A DNA stretch of 6,053 nucleotides from Planctomycetota bacterium (lineage in GTDB: Bacteria; Planctomycetota; Phycisphaerae; FEN-1346; JAACEH01). The notes beneath the pieces were generated by a model that was given only the letters and a program-made list of their open reading frames with translations, made no database searches and was not told where the DNA came from. The stretch's first letter is position 1, and each line of letters opens with the position of its first letter. The stretch covers positions 1-6,053 of the forward strand of contig JAFGPY010000140.1 of assembly GCA_016935955.1 (NCBI GenBank). Direction: 5' to 3'. Made by a program: the position numbers and the translations under genes. Below are positions 1 to 6,053 of this stretch, one piece after another.

Positions 1-46
1 CAGCGGTTTTCAAGACCGCCGCCTTAAACCACTCGGCCACCCCTCC
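1..46 (-). tRNA. tRNA-Ser (anticodon UGA), 5' part only
   Basis: Read on the minus strand, this begins GGAGGGG (acceptor 5' strand, bases 46-40), then TG, then a D-arm of the GGCCGAGTGGTTTAAGGC type common in class II tRNA-Ser. An anticodon arm follows with stem CGGT/ACCG around the loop CTTGAAA, giving anticodon TGA for UCA-type serine codons. The window ends just after the anticodon stem, so the long variable arm, T-arm and acceptor 3' strand lie outside to the left. Identity rests on the tRNA-Ser-like D-arm and the anticodon, both read directly. It is transcribed in the same direction as the URO-D gene behind it, but 248 bases away. Confidence 0.93.
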
Positions 47-117
47 GCGCGGGTAGACCTGTCGCCGGAGGCCCCCTGCTCATTCGCGGGCAAGCACGGT
101 CCGGCGGCTGATTGGGC

Positions 118-146
118 AGGATAATCCACCCGGGCCGAAAAGGCAA
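118..146 (-). promoter_or_regulatory. Candidate sigma70-type promoter for tRNA-Ser
   Basis: On the minus strand, TTGCCT (141-146, 4 of 6 to the -35 consensus) and TATCCT (118-123, 4 of 6 to the -10 consensus) are separated by exactly 17 bases. Transcription would begin near base 111 and give a leader of about 65 bases before the tRNA 5' end, to be removed by RNase P. The match is moderate and such pairs occur by chance, but this is the only well-spaced pair I found in the intergenic stretch 47-294. Confidence 0.35.
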
Positions 147-248
147 GAGCGCACCGTGACGCTCAGGCACGCCGGCCTGCCAGGACGCCTGAACTTCGCA
201 GTCCAGCCGCGGTCGCACTGCCCGTGACGCCCCTTGTGCAGCCCCCTT

Positions 249-271
249 GCCGGAACACAGGGTTCCACGGC
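249..271 (-). terminator. Weak hairpin after the URO-D gene
   Basis: On the minus strand, 24 bases after the URO-D stop, GGAAC and GTTCC (262-266 with 252-256) pair around a 5-base loop. An outer GCC/GGC pairing is possible across a 2-base bulge. There is no U-rich tract after it; the following bases are a purine run. It could be a transcript-end or stabilising hairpin but is not a typical intrinsic terminator. The rest of 47-294 also holds a 6-bp inverted repeat (163-168 with 187-192, 18-base spacer) and no credible gene. Confidence 0.2.
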
Positions 272-294
272 GCTGCGGTCGTCTCGCGGCACGT

Positions 295-1350
295 TCAGAC
301 GAGCAGTTCGTCCATCATGGCCAGGTAGTTGTCGACTCGGCAGTAGTTGGCGATGGAGTTCGACGAGCTGAGCAGGATGCCGCCCGCCGGGTCGGCCGCC
401 CAGACGTCCTTGACGGCGCGGACGGCCCGTCGCGCGTCTTCGGGCGTACCCATCGCAAGGATGTTCAGATCGACGTTGCCCGAAAAGGCCAGCTTGTGGC
501 CCCAGCGCCGCTTCAGATCGGCCAGATCGTAGAGGCCTGGCGGCAGTGAATGAAAGCAGTTGACCCCGCACTCGGCCAGGTCGCCGAGAATCGCGTTCAG
601 GTTGCCGCACGAATGAAGGATGAACGGCAGGTCGCGGTGGCGGCACATGGTGCCGAGTTCGGCATAGACGGGAAAGACAAACTCGCGCAGGTCGGCCGGC
701 GACAGGAAGGGACCGGTGTTGAAGCCCAAGTCGTCGGACATCCAGAAAGCCCCGACGCCCGGCAGGTCCATGCACCGCCGCGAGACGCCGACCACCCACT
801 CGGCCCACTTGCCGAAGATGGCCTTGACCAGCGGCCGGTCGTCCATCAGCAGGTAACAGAACGGTTGCAGGCCGACCGTCCAGGTCACTTTCGCGAAGTA
901 GCCGCAACTGACGAAGGCGTTCATCCGCATGCCTCGCGGCAGCAGCGGGCGATAGACCTCGAAGCTCGACAGGTCGGTCTGGTGGGGTTGCGGCCAAGCG
1001 AAGCGGTGGAAATCGTCCCAGTTCTGAACCGGCCCGCTCTGTTCGTTCACGTAGCTTCGCGGGGCCGTCGCTGACGATTCGGCCTCCGCGGCCGCCGTCA
1101 CCTGGTGCTCATCTCCGAAGACGTTCCCCGGCGTGACCAGCACGTTGACGTAGTCGTAGCCCATACGGTACTGGAACTCGACGTGGTCGGCCGGCTGCCA
1201 CTCGGCCGGCCTCCTGCCCAGCACCGCGGCCATGACGGCCAGGTCGGCATGCTGCTCGCCCGCGGCGATCCGATCGGTCTGCCCGCCGCGCATGACCGAA
1301 CGGCGGAATCGCTCGTAATCCGGTTGCGGATCGCGCCTCGGCACACGCAC
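295..1350 (-). CDS. URO-D superfamily protein, MtaA/CmuA-like
   Basis: A 351-residue protein of the uroporphyrinogen decarboxylase superfamily, which includes HemE and the zinc methyltransferases MtaA/CmuA. Seen: the opening RGGQTDRI (21-28), the FWMSDDLGFNTGPFLSP block (202-218), HSCGN (246-250), the FSGNVD block (289-294) and an ending with GGILLSSSNSI (323-333). H246, C248 and C337 make an H-x-C...C triad, which in MtaA binds zinc. This points to methyl transfer or an uncharacterised paralog rather than haem synthesis; no hem or corrinoid-protein gene is near. Length is normal for the family. The start is GTG, with AAGGAGG 8 bases upstream. The gene begins 3 bases after the AraC stop, so the two are probably cotranscribed and perhaps translationally coupled. 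The actual substrate is unknown. Cytoplasmic: no signal peptide is visible. Confidence 0.9.
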   Translation of the reverse strand: MRVPRRDPQPDYERFRRSVMRGGQTDRIAAGEQHADLAVMAAVLGRRPAEWQPADHVEFQYRMGYDYVNVLVTPGNVFGDEHQVTAAAEAESSATAPRSYVNEQSGPVQNWDDFHRFAWPQPHQTDLSSFEVYRPLLPRGMRMNAFVSCGYFAKVTWTVGLQPFCYLLMDDRPLVKAIFGKWAEWVVGVSRRCMDLPGVGAFWMSDDLGFNTGPFLSPADLREFVFPVYAELGTMCRHRDLPFILHSCGNLNAILGDLAECGVNCFHSLPPGLYDLADLKRRWGHKLAFSGNVDLNILAMGTPEDARRAVRAVKDVWAADPAGGILLSSSNSIANYCRVDNYLAMMDELLV

Positions 1351-1353
1351 GGA

Positions 1354-2238
1354 TCAATCCTCCTTCTCGGCGGCAGGCCACGCTTGGCGCCGGAACCGGC
1401 TCGGCGACACGCCGCAATGCTTCTTAAACGCCTTGGAGAAATGGAAGGCGTCGAAGAAACCCGCCTGCCGGGCGATGACGTCCATCTTCAGGCCGCGAAG
1501 CAGCAGGCTCTTGGCCAGTTCGATACGCATGGCCGCGAGGCTGGCCATCGGCGACCGGCCGGCCAGTTCGCTGTAACGGTGCGAGAAGGCCGAACTGCTC
1601 ATGCCCAGATGCCGGGCCACGTCGGCCAAGGCCACCTTGTCGGCCAAGTGGTCGCGGAAGTACTCATCGGCCTCAAGCACCAGCTCCTGCGTTCCCTCTG
1701 CGGCAGCATCCGCGGTCGGCAGCAGAAACGTTCCATCCCGTTGCCGCACCGCGCGTCCGAGCAACTCGATCACCGAGGCCAGACCGGCCTGCCCGCGCCA
1801 GAAGGCGGCCTCGCCCATTGCGTGGCCCGCGACGGCCATATCGCGCAGCGGCGCGTCGAGCAGGCCGCCCGGATCGGCGATATGCGCCCAGCGGCGTCCG
1901 CGCTGGAGCAAGCTCCCCAGCCCTGCTTCTTCTCCCCCGGCGAAGATCACCCAGGCCTCACGGATCGGCCCTCGCACGCCCGTGGTGTCCTCCCAGTACG
2001 GGGTACCCGGCGGATAAAGGTGAGCCGTTCGCGGCTCTCGCGTCCGCCAGGCCGCCCGCGACGAGCCGACGCGCACGCAGCCGCACGGCGACCGCGCGTA
2101 GTCCAGCACCCAGAACTTGTGGAGGCTCCGCCCGGTCATGCCCCATGGCGGCCGCTCGACATAGTGGGCCGAGACGACACGCGGCGCGATGCCGGGACGA
2201 GGCGTCTTCCAAGAATGGCCTATCCAACTGCGCGTCAC
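1354..2238 (-). CDS. AraC/XylS-family transcriptional regulator
   Basis: A 294-residue regulator from the GTG at 2238. The C-terminal part (about 188-285) is the double helix-turn-helix domain of the AraC family. The first HTH is around VALADVARHLGMSSSAFSHR (202-221) and the second around 251-284, including AGFFDAFHFSKAFKKHCGVS, followed by the typical PSRFRR end. The N-terminal part (about 15-110) resembles a cupin-type sensory domain: it is rich in aromatics and holds the AHLYPPGTPYWED block (72-84), so a small ligand is likely. The ligand cannot be inferred. An in-frame TTG lies 45 bases upstream (2283), but the GTG has a near-perfect Shine-Dalgarno 8 bases before it and the TTG has none. 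The gene heads a unit with the URO-D gene and faces the aminotransferase operon, the classic position of a regulator that controls a divergent operon and possibly itself. Confidence 0.92.
   Translation of the reverse strand: MTRSWIGHSWKTPRPGIAPRVVSAHYVERPPWGMTGRSLHKFWVLDYARSPCGCVRVGSSRAAWRTREPRTAHLYPPGTPYWEDTTGVRGPIREAWVIFAGGEEAGLGSLLQRGRRWAHIADPGGLLDAPLRDMAVAGHAMGEAAFWRGQAGLASVIELLGRAVRQRDGTFLLPTADAAAEGTQELVLEADEYFRDHLADKVALADVARHLGMSSSAFSHRYSELAGRSPMASLAAMRIELAKSLLLRGLKMDVIARQAGFFDAFHFSKAFKKHCGVSPSRFRRQAWPAAEKED
1359..1365 (-). promoter_or_regulatory. Strong RBS of the URO-D gene, inside the AraC gene end
   Basis: AAGGAGG on the minus strand, 8 bases before the GTG at 1350. It lies within the last codons of the AraC gene, whose stop codon (1354-1356) falls between this site and the GTG. 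This arrangement supports the GTG start and suggests coupling of the two genes. Confidence 0.8.
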
Positions 2239-2246
2239 GCGGCGAT

Positions 2247-2253
2247 CCTCCTT
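2247..2253 (-). promoter_or_regulatory. RBS that decides the AraC gene start
   Basis: AAGGAGG on the minus strand followed by 8 bases and the GTG at 2238. Motif and spacing are the same as for the URO-D gene downstream. It rules in favour of the GTG rather than the longer TTG start at 2283. Confidence 0.8.
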
Positions 2254-2283
2254 CCCCTGGCACCCCATGCCCGCCCGATCCAA

Positions 2284-2313
2284 GGCCGATTTCGGCCATG
2301 CAGAATGTTACAT
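2284..2313. promoter_or_regulatory. Two palindromes at the AraC promoter, candidate operators
   Basis: ATGTtACAT (2305-2313) is a perfect 4+1+4 palindrome covering the -10 box of the AraC promoter. GGCCGA-TT-TCGGCC (2284-2297) is a 6-bp inverted repeat right at and after the expected transcription start. Their place would let a bound protein block transcription, for example in autoregulation. AraC proteins more often bind direct repeats, so another dimeric regulator is also possible. Binding is inference only. Confidence 0.3.
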
Positions 2314-2333
2314 GAAAAATGCCGCCTTGTCCA
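2305..2333 (-). promoter_or_regulatory. Promoter of the AraC / URO-D unit
   Basis: On the minus strand, TGGACA (2328-2333, 5 of 6 to the sigma70 -35 consensus) and TAACAT (2305-2310, 4 of 6 to the -10) are separated by exactly 17 bases. Transcription would start near 2298, leaving a leader of about 60 bases before the GTG at 2238. This is the best promoter match in the window and sits where one is expected. Confidence 0.6.
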
Positions 2334-2380
2334 TTCCTTCGGTTGCAGGGCCGTGCTAGATAGTAACTGCCGACGCTGAA

Positions 2381-2417
2381 GTGCGGCACGCACCGGACGG
2401 TGCGGGACAGAGTGCGG
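2381..2417. repeat. GTGCGG repeat cluster with competing hairpins
   Basis: GTGCGG occurs three times on the plus strand (2381-2386, 2400-2405, 2412-2417). A reverse copy of its core, CGCAC, sits at 2389-2393. Two overlapping inverted repeats result: GTGCG/CGCAC (2381-2385 with 2389-2393) and a 7-bp CGCACCG/CGGTGCG (2389-2395 with 2398-2404, 2-base spacer). They share the CGCAC strand, so in RNA they exclude each other. The cluster is 24 bases or more in front of the aminotransferase start, in the control region facing the AraC gene. It may be the regulator's binding site or part of a leader RNA; which of these is not shown by the sequence. Confidence 0.4.
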
Positions 2418-2441
2418 ACCTGACTACAGGGGACAAACGCG

Positions 2442-3809
2442 ATGGACAAACTGGCGGTTGACGGTGGAAAGAAGGCGTTCCCGGCCATGCGGGGAAAGAA
2501 GCAGCCGAAGATCGGCGTCGAGGAATTCCTCGCGCTGGCCGAACGGTTCGGCTTCAAGGCCGAGACCCTGACGCGGCTCCGGGCCGCCGTGTCGGACGAC
2601 GACCTCGAGGAGGTCCCCTGCAAGCTGGCCCGCTACTATTGCGCGTCGCCGGAGCTTATCCGAGGATCGAAGTTCGAGGCCCTTGCGAGGAAGACCTTCG
2701 GCGTCAAGCATGCGCTGTCGGTCAGTTCGGGAACGGGCGCCCTGCACAGTGCGTTCGTCGCTGCCGGAGTGGGACCCGGCACGGAGGTCATCGTTCCGGC
2801 CGTGGGCTTCATGGCCACCTCGGCGGCCGTCATGCTGGCCGGCGGCGTGCCGATCTTCTGCGACGTGGACGAATCGCTGCACATGGACCCGGCGCGAATC
2901 GAGGCGGCCGTCACGCCGCGCACCGTGGCCCTGGCCCCGACGCACCATTGGGGCGGCGTCGCCGACATGGACGCGATCATGGCCGTGGCCCGCAAGCACT
3001 CGCTGAAAGTGATCGAGGACTGCGCCCAGTCGCCCGGCGCGACGTACAAGGGCCGCTACGTCGGAACCATCGGCGACCTGGGCTGCTTCAGCATCTCCTG
3101 CTACAAGATCATCGGCGGGGGCGAAGGCGGACTGGTGCTGACCAACGACGAGCGGCTGTACGAGCGGGCCTGCCAGTTGGCCGAGTGCGGCGGCCTGTGG
3201 CGGAAGGACCGCTTCGCGCCGCCGCGGTACGAAGGCGAACTGTTCGTCGGCACCAACTACCGCATGTCGGAGTTGGAGGCGACGGTCGACGTGGTGCAGC
3301 TCGGCAAGCTGAACGACGTGGTGCGCCGCTATCGCGAGGCCAGAAACCAAGTCGTCGGCGCCCTGAAGACCTACCGTGAGATCGCGCCCCAGAAGGTCAA
3401 CGACGCGGAGGGCCAGGTGGGGTACATGCTGCGGTTCTATCCGGAGACGATCGCACTGGGCGAGAAGATCGTCGCGGCCCTGAAGGCCGAGGGCGTGTCG
3501 TGCGCGATGCGCGGCGACAAGGCCGGTCCCGACTGGCATCAGTACTCGGACATGTTCCCGGTGGTGCTGAAGTCGCCCATGGCGGCCGGCGCGTCACCGT
3601 TGACCGATCCGCGTTACGTCGAACGCGGCGGCGGCGTGGACTATCGTCGCGGCGACTGCCCCGTGGCCGACGACCTCTACAACCGGGCGGTCATGGTTCA
3701 CCTGGACCAGTGGTACTCGGCCGAAGATTGCGCGTGCGTTGCCGCCGCGATGAACAAGGTGCTGTCGGCCTATTGCACCGAAGACCCGAAGGCCGCACAA
3801 TGGCGGTAG
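2442..3809 (+). CDS. DegT/DnrJ/EryC1/StrS-family aminotransferase
   Basis: A 455-residue PLP-dependent enzyme of fold type I, of the family that aminates keto-sugars and keto-cyclitols and includes AHBA synthase-like proteins. Seen in order: SGTGALHSAF (96-105) for cofactor phosphate binding; VIVPAVGFMATS (117-128); PTHHWGG (166-172); EDCAQSPGA (192-200), where D193 should hold the PLP ring nitrogen; FSISCYK (216-222), where K222 should form the Schiff base; GGGEGG (225-230); and NYRMSELEA (272-280). All key residues are present, so it should be active. It exceeds the usual 360-400 residues: about 50 extra residues come first and the part around 375-410 looks enlarged. Start ATG with AGGGGA 8 bases before. 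It heads the rightward unit; the next gene follows after 45 bases. The substrate is unknown, and some relatives are regulators or dehydratases. Confidence 0.92.
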   Translation: MDKLAVDGGKKAFPAMRGKKQPKIGVEEFLALAERFGFKAETLTRLRAAVSDDDLEEVPCKLARYYCASPELIRGSKFEALARKTFGVKHALSVSSGTGALHSAFVAAGVGPGTEVIVPAVGFMATSAAVMLAGGVPIFCDVDESLHMDPARIEAAVTPRTVALAPTHHWGGVADMDAIMAVARKHSLKVIEDCAQSPGATYKGRYVGTIGDLGCFSISCYKIIGGGEGGLVLTNDERLYERACQLAECGGLWRKDRFAPPRYEGELFVGTNYRMSELEATVDVVQLGKLNDVVRRYREARNQVVGALKTYREIAPQKVNDAEGQVGYMLRFYPETIALGEKIVAALKAEGVSCAMRGDKAGPDWHQYSDMFPVVLKSPMAAGASPLTDPRYVERGGGVDYRRGDCPVADDLYNRAVMVHLDQWYSAEDCACVAAAMNKVLSAYCTEDPKAAQWR

Positions 3810-3854
3810 CCGTCGCGGGGCCGGACGGACCACATCGGGTAAGGTGACGCTGCC

Positions 3855-5459
3855 ATGAAGACGCACGAGACCAACTGGAACTTCTTCGACGCCCGCTGCA
3901 CGGTGGGACGGCACGTGCGGTTGCAGGAAGGCGGTCCGCACACGGCCGACGACCTGTTGGCCGAGATGGACCACTACGGGATCGCCGAGGCGCTGGTCGT
4001 CGACAGCCTGAGCCGCGAGCATCATCCGTCGGACGGCAACGCGAGCGTATCGCAGCACACGACCGGCCGACCGCGGCTGCATCCGGCATGGGCCGCCTTG
4101 CCGCCGGGCGCCGGTGAGCAACCCGAGCCTCGCGAGATGCTCGACCGGATGCGACGCCGACACGTCGGGGCCCTGTTCCTGTTCACCGGCCAGTACCGCA
4201 TGTCGCTGGCGGACTGGTGCGTCGACGAGTTGCTGGAGCCCATGGCCGAGACGAGCGTTCCGGTGGTCATCTGCCCGGACGAGATCGGCCCAGGGTGCCC
4301 GCTCACGGACCAGACGAACTGGACCGAGGTCGTGGCCATGTGCCGTCGCTGGCCCTCGCTGCCGGTGATTGTCAGCGAATTTCGCATTCGCCGCACGCAG
4401 CGGCTGGTCTACCGGGCCTTGGACGCGTGCCCGAATCTGCGGATCGAACTGAGCGGCTACTGGCTGCACCACGGCATCGAATACATCACGCGGCGTTGGG
4501 GCGCCGAGCGTTTGATCTTCGGTTCGAACTGGCCGCAGTTCGGCCCGCACATGACACTGGCGACGCTGGCCTGCGCGGAGATTGACGATGCCGACAAGCG
4601 GTTGATCGCCGGAGACAACATGCGGAAACTGATCGCGTGGTGTGAGCCGGAACATCCGGCAGTGCAGCCCAAGCCGGCCGCGGACGAGTACGTCCGGTTC
4701 GGCCGCACGGGCGAGCGACCGTCGGAGATGGTGTTCCACGATTGCCACGGACACCTGGGCGGCAAGGCGGCGCACTACCACGTGCCCGACGGCGACCTGG
4801 ACAGCGTGGTCCGCGAGATGGGCCGATTGGGCATCGAAAGGACGTGCGTTTTCAGTTTCGTGGGCGTGACGAGCGACGAACGGTTCGGCAACGACCTCGT
4901 GGTCGAGGCCGTGCGACGACACGGCGACCGCTTCGTGGGCTTCACGCTACTGAACCCTCATCGCGGCCGCGAGGAGATGCTCCGCGAACTGGAGCGTTGC
5001 GCCGGGCTCGGTCTGCGGGGCATCAAGCTGATCCCCTACTACCAGGGTTACCCGGACGACGGGCCCCTGCTCGACGTGGCCTGCCAGTGGGCCCACGAGC
5101 GGCGGCAGATCATCCTCAACCACGGTTGGGGTCCGGCGGCGAACCTGGAGCGGCTGATGACGGCGTATCCGAACGCCTGCTACGTCACCGGGCACACGAC
5201 GTTGGCCTACGCCGAACTGATGAAGCGGTTCGACAATCTGTACGTCTGCTCTTGCCCGCTGCTCGGGCCGCGTGAGTGTGAGCGCGTCGTGGCGACAATC
5301 GGCCCCGAGCGGTTGCTCTTCGGAAGCGACCTGCTGGACCTGCCGGTGGCCTGGGGACTGGGGCCGATCCTGTTCGCGCGGATACCGGTCGAATCGAAGC
5401 GTATGATCCTCGGAGGAAATCTCCTGGGGATTCTGCAGCGTTACAGTCTGAAACCATAG
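3855..5459 (+). CDS. Double-domain amidohydrolase (amidohydrolase_2 type), first half degenerate
   Basis: A 534-residue protein made of two barrel-like halves, roughly twice the usual 250-330 of amidohydrolase_2 (PF04909, ACMSD-related hydrolases and decarboxylases). The second half (about 291-530) has every expected metal-site residue: H298 and H300 in DCHGH, K391 in GIKLIP, H423 in LNHGWG, H447 in VTGHT and D492 in LLFGSD. The first half (about 9-262) follows the same order: FFDARCTVG against FHDCHGHLG, then AERLIFGSNWP against PERLLFGSDLL. There the ligands become R14, T16, L107, about P141, E175 and N225, so no metal site remains. The halves are joined by a proline-rich linker (264-290). 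The reaction is unknown; hydrolysis, lactone opening or decarboxylation are family options. AAGGTGA lies 7 bases before the ATG. It sits between the aminotransferase and isomerase genes in one unit. Cytoplasmic: no signal peptide. Confidence 0.88.
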   Translation: MKTHETNWNFFDARCTVGRHVRLQEGGPHTADDLLAEMDHYGIAEALVVDSLSREHHPSDGNASVSQHTTGRPRLHPAWAALPPGAGEQPEPREMLDRMRRRHVGALFLFTGQYRMSLADWCVDELLEPMAETSVPVVICPDEIGPGCPLTDQTNWTEVVAMCRRWPSLPVIVSEFRIRRTQRLVYRALDACPNLRIELSGYWLHHGIEYITRRWGAERLIFGSNWPQFGPHMTLATLACAEIDDADKRLIAGDNMRKLIAWCEPEHPAVQPKPAADEYVRFGRTGERPSEMVFHDCHGHLGGKAAHYHVPDGDLDSVVREMGRLGIERTCVFSFVGVTSDERFGNDLVVEAVRRHGDRFVGFTLLNPHRGREEMLRELERCAGLGLRGIKLIPYYQGYPDDGPLLDVACQWAHERRQIILNHGWGPAANLERLMTAYPNACYVTGHTTLAYAELMKRFDNLYVCSCPLLGPRECERVVATIGPERLLFGSDLLDLPVAWGLGPILFARIPVESKRMILGGNLLGILQRYSLKP

Positions 5460-5478
5460 CCGGCCCAACCGGCAATGA

Positions 5479-5485
5479 AAGGAAG
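5479..5485 (+). promoter_or_regulatory. RBS that decides the isomerase start
   Basis: AAGGAAG lies 5 bases before the GTG at 5491 (7 bases if counted from AGGA). An in-frame TGA at 5476-5478 forbids any earlier start in this frame. The nearby ATGs at 5475 and 5486 are in other frames, so GTG is the only reasonable start. Confidence 0.7.
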
Positions 5486-5490
5486 ATGTC

Positions 5491-6053
<563 letters not shown>

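Noticed and set aside
1..294. tRNA-Ser as an integration site of a mobile island
   Set aside because: tRNA-Ser genes are frequent integration targets, but the 3' end is outside the window, the cluster lies on the 5' side, and there is no integrase or repeat of tRNA sequence here.
295..1350. hemE, uroporphyrinogen decarboxylase of haem synthesis
   Set aside because: The H-x-C...C triad and the RGGQTDR opening fit the MtaA/CmuA-like paralogs, and no other haem gene is nearby.
2239..2283. Longer AraC protein starting with TTG at 2283
   Set aside because: No RBS precedes the TTG, the start would lie only about 15 bases from the predicted transcription start, and the RBS for the GTG would fall inside the coding part.
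2327..2366. sigma70 promoter for the rightward operon
   Set aside because: TTGTCC at 2327-2332 and the -10-like GATAGT or TAGTAA near 2359-2366 are not at usable spacing, and no better pair was found; left unannotated.
1105..2379. 424-residue open frame on the plus strand
   Set aside because: It is antisense to the AraC and URO-D genes, which show full family motifs and good RBS sites. The translation has no recognisable domain.
2424..3539. 371-residue open frame on the minus strand
   Set aside because: It is antisense to almost the whole aminotransferase gene and has no family motif. It would also run into the divergent control region with no RBS.
3594..4922. 442-residue open frame on the minus strand
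   Set aside because: It lies antisense to the aminotransferase end and the amidohydrolase, both with clear family motifs. Its translation is low-complexity R/H/V/A-rich and has no recognisable domain; it is a GC-rich shadow frame.

Overview
The window is GC-rich bacterial chromosome. The protein families (a MtaA/CmuA-like member of the uroporphyrinogen decarboxylase superfamily, an amidohydrolase_2 protein, a hydroxypyruvate-isomerase-like TIM barrel, a DegT-type aminotransferase and an AraC regulator with an aromatic-rich cupin-like N-terminus) suggest a member of Planctomycetota, Lentisphaerota, Hydrogenedentota or a related group, where such genes are strongly expanded. This placement is family-based inference; there is no phylogenetic marker except a partial tRNA. 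No transposase, integrase, CRISPR array or phage gene is visible.

Layout: (1) 1-46, minus strand, the 5' part of a tRNA-Ser(UGA), cut by the window edge. (2) 47-294, intergenic, with a plausible sigma70-type promoter for the tRNA and a weak hairpin behind the upstream gene. (3) 295-2238, minus strand, a two-gene unit: an AraC-family regulator followed, 3 bases after its stop, by a URO-D/MtaA-like protein. Both start with GTG behind the same strong Shine-Dalgarno sequence at the same spacing. (4) 2239-2441, a divergent control region with a good promoter for the regulator unit, two short palindromes at that promoter, and a cluster of GTGCGG repeats that can form two competing hairpins in front of the rightward unit. 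(5) 2442 to the right edge, plus strand, a probable operon: DegT/DnrJ/EryC1/StrS aminotransferase, a 534-residue double-domain amidohydrolase, and a hydroxypyruvate-isomerase/sugar-phosphate-isomerase-like TIM barrel that runs off the window.

How they may work together: the AraC protein, made from a near-consensus promoter, is placed to control the divergent catabolic-looking unit, for which I find no convincing -35 box; this fits activator dependence. The enzymes (PLP transaminase of keto-sugar type, metal-dependent hydrolase/decarboxylase barrel, keto-enol isomerase barrel, and a zinc-type methyl-transfer or decarboxylase barrel) would suit processing of a small sugar- or cyclitol-like carbon compound, but no substrate can be read from the sequence.

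The most unusual item is the amidohydrolase. Its two halves look like a tandem duplication of one barrel: the C-terminal half keeps every expected metal ligand and the N-terminal half has lost all of them, so it looks like an enzyme fused to its own pseudoenzyme.
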